This document shows positions 63,151-64,000 of a DNA stretch of 64,000 nucleotides, piece after piece. The translations under genes and the position numbers were made by a program. Position 1 is the first letter of the stretch, and every line of letters begins with the position of its first letter. The notes beneath the pieces are model-generated. The model saw only the letters and a list, made by a program, of their open reading frames with translations, ran no database searches and was not told where the DNA came from. The stretch is from Phytobacter diazotrophicus (lineage in GTDB: Bacteria > Pseudomonadota > Gammaproteobacteria > Enterobacterales > Enterobacteriaceae). The stretch is from assembly GCA_004346725.1 (NCBI GenBank), contig SMDE01000009.1:124001-188000 (forward strand), read 5' to 3'.

Positions 63151-64000
63151 CGCCATCAAAAAGACCCGTTATACCGAAGAACAGATTGCGTTTGCACTGA
63201 AACAGGCCGAAACCGGCTCCCGCATCGGGGAAGTCTGCAGAAAGATGGGTATTTCTGAGGCCACCTTTTGCAACTGGAAAAAGAAATTTGCCGGTCTGGG
63301 CGTGACGATCGGGCAATAACCCTGCACATCAGGAAGATAGCAGAAACCCGGATACGCTACGGTTGTCCACGGATTCATATCCAGTTACGCCGGGAGGGCT
63401 GGCCTGTTAATCACAAGAAAACCCACCGGATTTATTGTCTGGAAGGACTGAATCTGCGCAGAAAACGGCCCCGCAGGCATTTCAGTGCAGCACGCCGTCA
63501 GCAGCGCCCGGCGCTGACGCATGTCGATCAGTTCTGGAGTATGGATTTTGTGTCGGATAATCTGTTTAACGGGCAGCGTTTTCGGGCACTGACTGTAGTG
63601 GATAATTTTAGTCGGGAATGTCTGCGATCCATGCCGGAAAATCGCTGAAAGGTGATGATGTGGTCAGAGTGATGGAAACGCTTCGGGTACTGGATAAGCG
63701 CCTGCCGGTACGTATTCAGACGGATAACGGCAGCGAGTTGATCTCGAAAAGTCTGGATAAATGGGCGTATGAACACGGTGTCACGATGGATTTCTCCCGC
63801 CGCGTAAAACCGACAAATAATCCGTTTATTGAATCATTTAATGGTAGCCGTCGCGACGAATGCCTGAACATTCACTGGTTTTTATCACTGGAAGATGCGC
63901 AGGAGAAACTCGACAACTGGCGCAGGGAATATAATCATGAGAGAACGCATTCATCATTAAATGACATGACTCCGGCTGAATTTAACCGAAGTCTCCAGAA
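63151..64000 (+). pseudogene. Decayed IS3-family transposase (OrfA-OrfB remnant)
   Basis: Starting at 63151, the codons read KKTRYTEEQIAFALKQAETG and on to ISEATFCNWKKKF: an IS3-family OrfA. After 63300 this frame ends, and the sequence continues in another frame as OrfB (DDRAITLHIRKIAETRIRYGCPR, WSMDFVSDNLFNG). The OrfA C-terminus and OrfB N-terminus are missing, so there is an internal deletion. Near 63626 one base is lost (CTGCGATCC where CTGGCGATCC would keep frame); the frame with [15 protein letters not shown] and [19 protein letters not shown] then continues to the window end. DDE residues are recognisable, but the element cannot encode a working transposase. Confidence 0.88.
63151..64000 (+). 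mobile_element. IS3-family insertion sequence remnant at leuX
   Basis: The transposase remnant lies about 200 bases after leuX, a classic island integration site, and runs out of the window. The OrfA and OrfB sequences resemble the IS407-like branch of IS3; the exact element cannot be named by reading. Its presence suggests that accessory DNA continues to the right. Confidence 0.75.

Noticed and set aside
62867-64000. Duplicated leuX 3' end marking an island boundary
   Set aside because: I found no second copy of the tRNA 3' end within the window; the far end, if any, lies outside.

Overview
The window is a chromosomal segment of an enteric gammaproteobacterium of the Citrobacter/Salmonella/Klebsiella type. 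The backbone follows the fbp to leuX region of E. coli in the same order: fbp, mpl, yjgA (darP), pmbA (tldE), cybC, nrdG-nrdD, treC-treB-treR, mgtA, ridA, pyrI-pyrB, argI, rraB, yjgM, yjgN, valS, holC, pepA, lptF-lptG, ahr, leuX. The presence of miaE between rraB and yjgM, which E. coli lacks, points to a Citrobacter-like genus. The genus call is inference; no taxonomic marker was searched.

Accessory blocks are inserted between backbone genes. (1) 2.8-5.2 kb: a secreted aldose-1-epimerase-like protein and a HigB/NadS-type toxin-antitoxin pair with two palindromic operators. (2) 7.9-9.8 kb: a divergent quinone oxidoreductase and LysR regulator. (3) 10.1-17.5 kb: a nine-gene operon with a stand-alone PRD protein, a small SFCGS protein, DUF4312, two membrane proteins (DUF4311, DUF4310), an amidohydrolase, a DgaE-like PLP ammonia-lyase, a DgaF-like aldolase and a BglG/MtlR-type regulator with PTS EIIB and EIIA domains. 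I rate this the best candidate for an undescribed system: the catabolic half resembles D-glucosaminate degradation, but the mannose-type PTS of the dga operon is replaced by uncharacterised membrane and small proteins. (4) 17.7-19.2 kb: an orphan Ser/Asp/Lys-rich gene and a nitroreductase. (5) 33.7-39.5 kb: a FrlB/FrlD-like deglycase and kinase, a YtcJ-like amidohydrolase lacking two metal histidines, a YfcC-type carrier and a GntR regulator, led by a perfect 10+6+10 palindrome. This is probably an Amadori or related sugar-amine pathway. (6) 54.1-59.7 kb: a single-chain dihydroxyacetone kinase facing a three-gene sulfur amino-acid operon (cysteine desulfidase, Cys/Met-metabolism PLP enzyme, NhaC-family antiporter). 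(7) 61.0-62.6 kb: a translationally coupled HNH nuclease and methyltransferase. (8) After leuX, a decayed IS3-family element, suggesting the left edge of a leuX-associated island.

Regulatory DNA is well preserved. I can read the pyrL leader peptide and attenuator, two ARG boxes before argI, a PhoP box with the mgtL leader peptide and two mutually exclusive hairpins before mgtA, a NrdR box pair and two consensus DnaA boxes before nrdDG, and a TreR-type operator before treB. Dispersed repeats include at least four copies of a roughly 110-base enterobacterial intergenic element and many REP/BIME-like palindromes. Between mgtA and ridA lie a 24-codon remnant of a second RidA-family gene and a small protein that joins a transposase-like helix-turn-helix to membrane segments.
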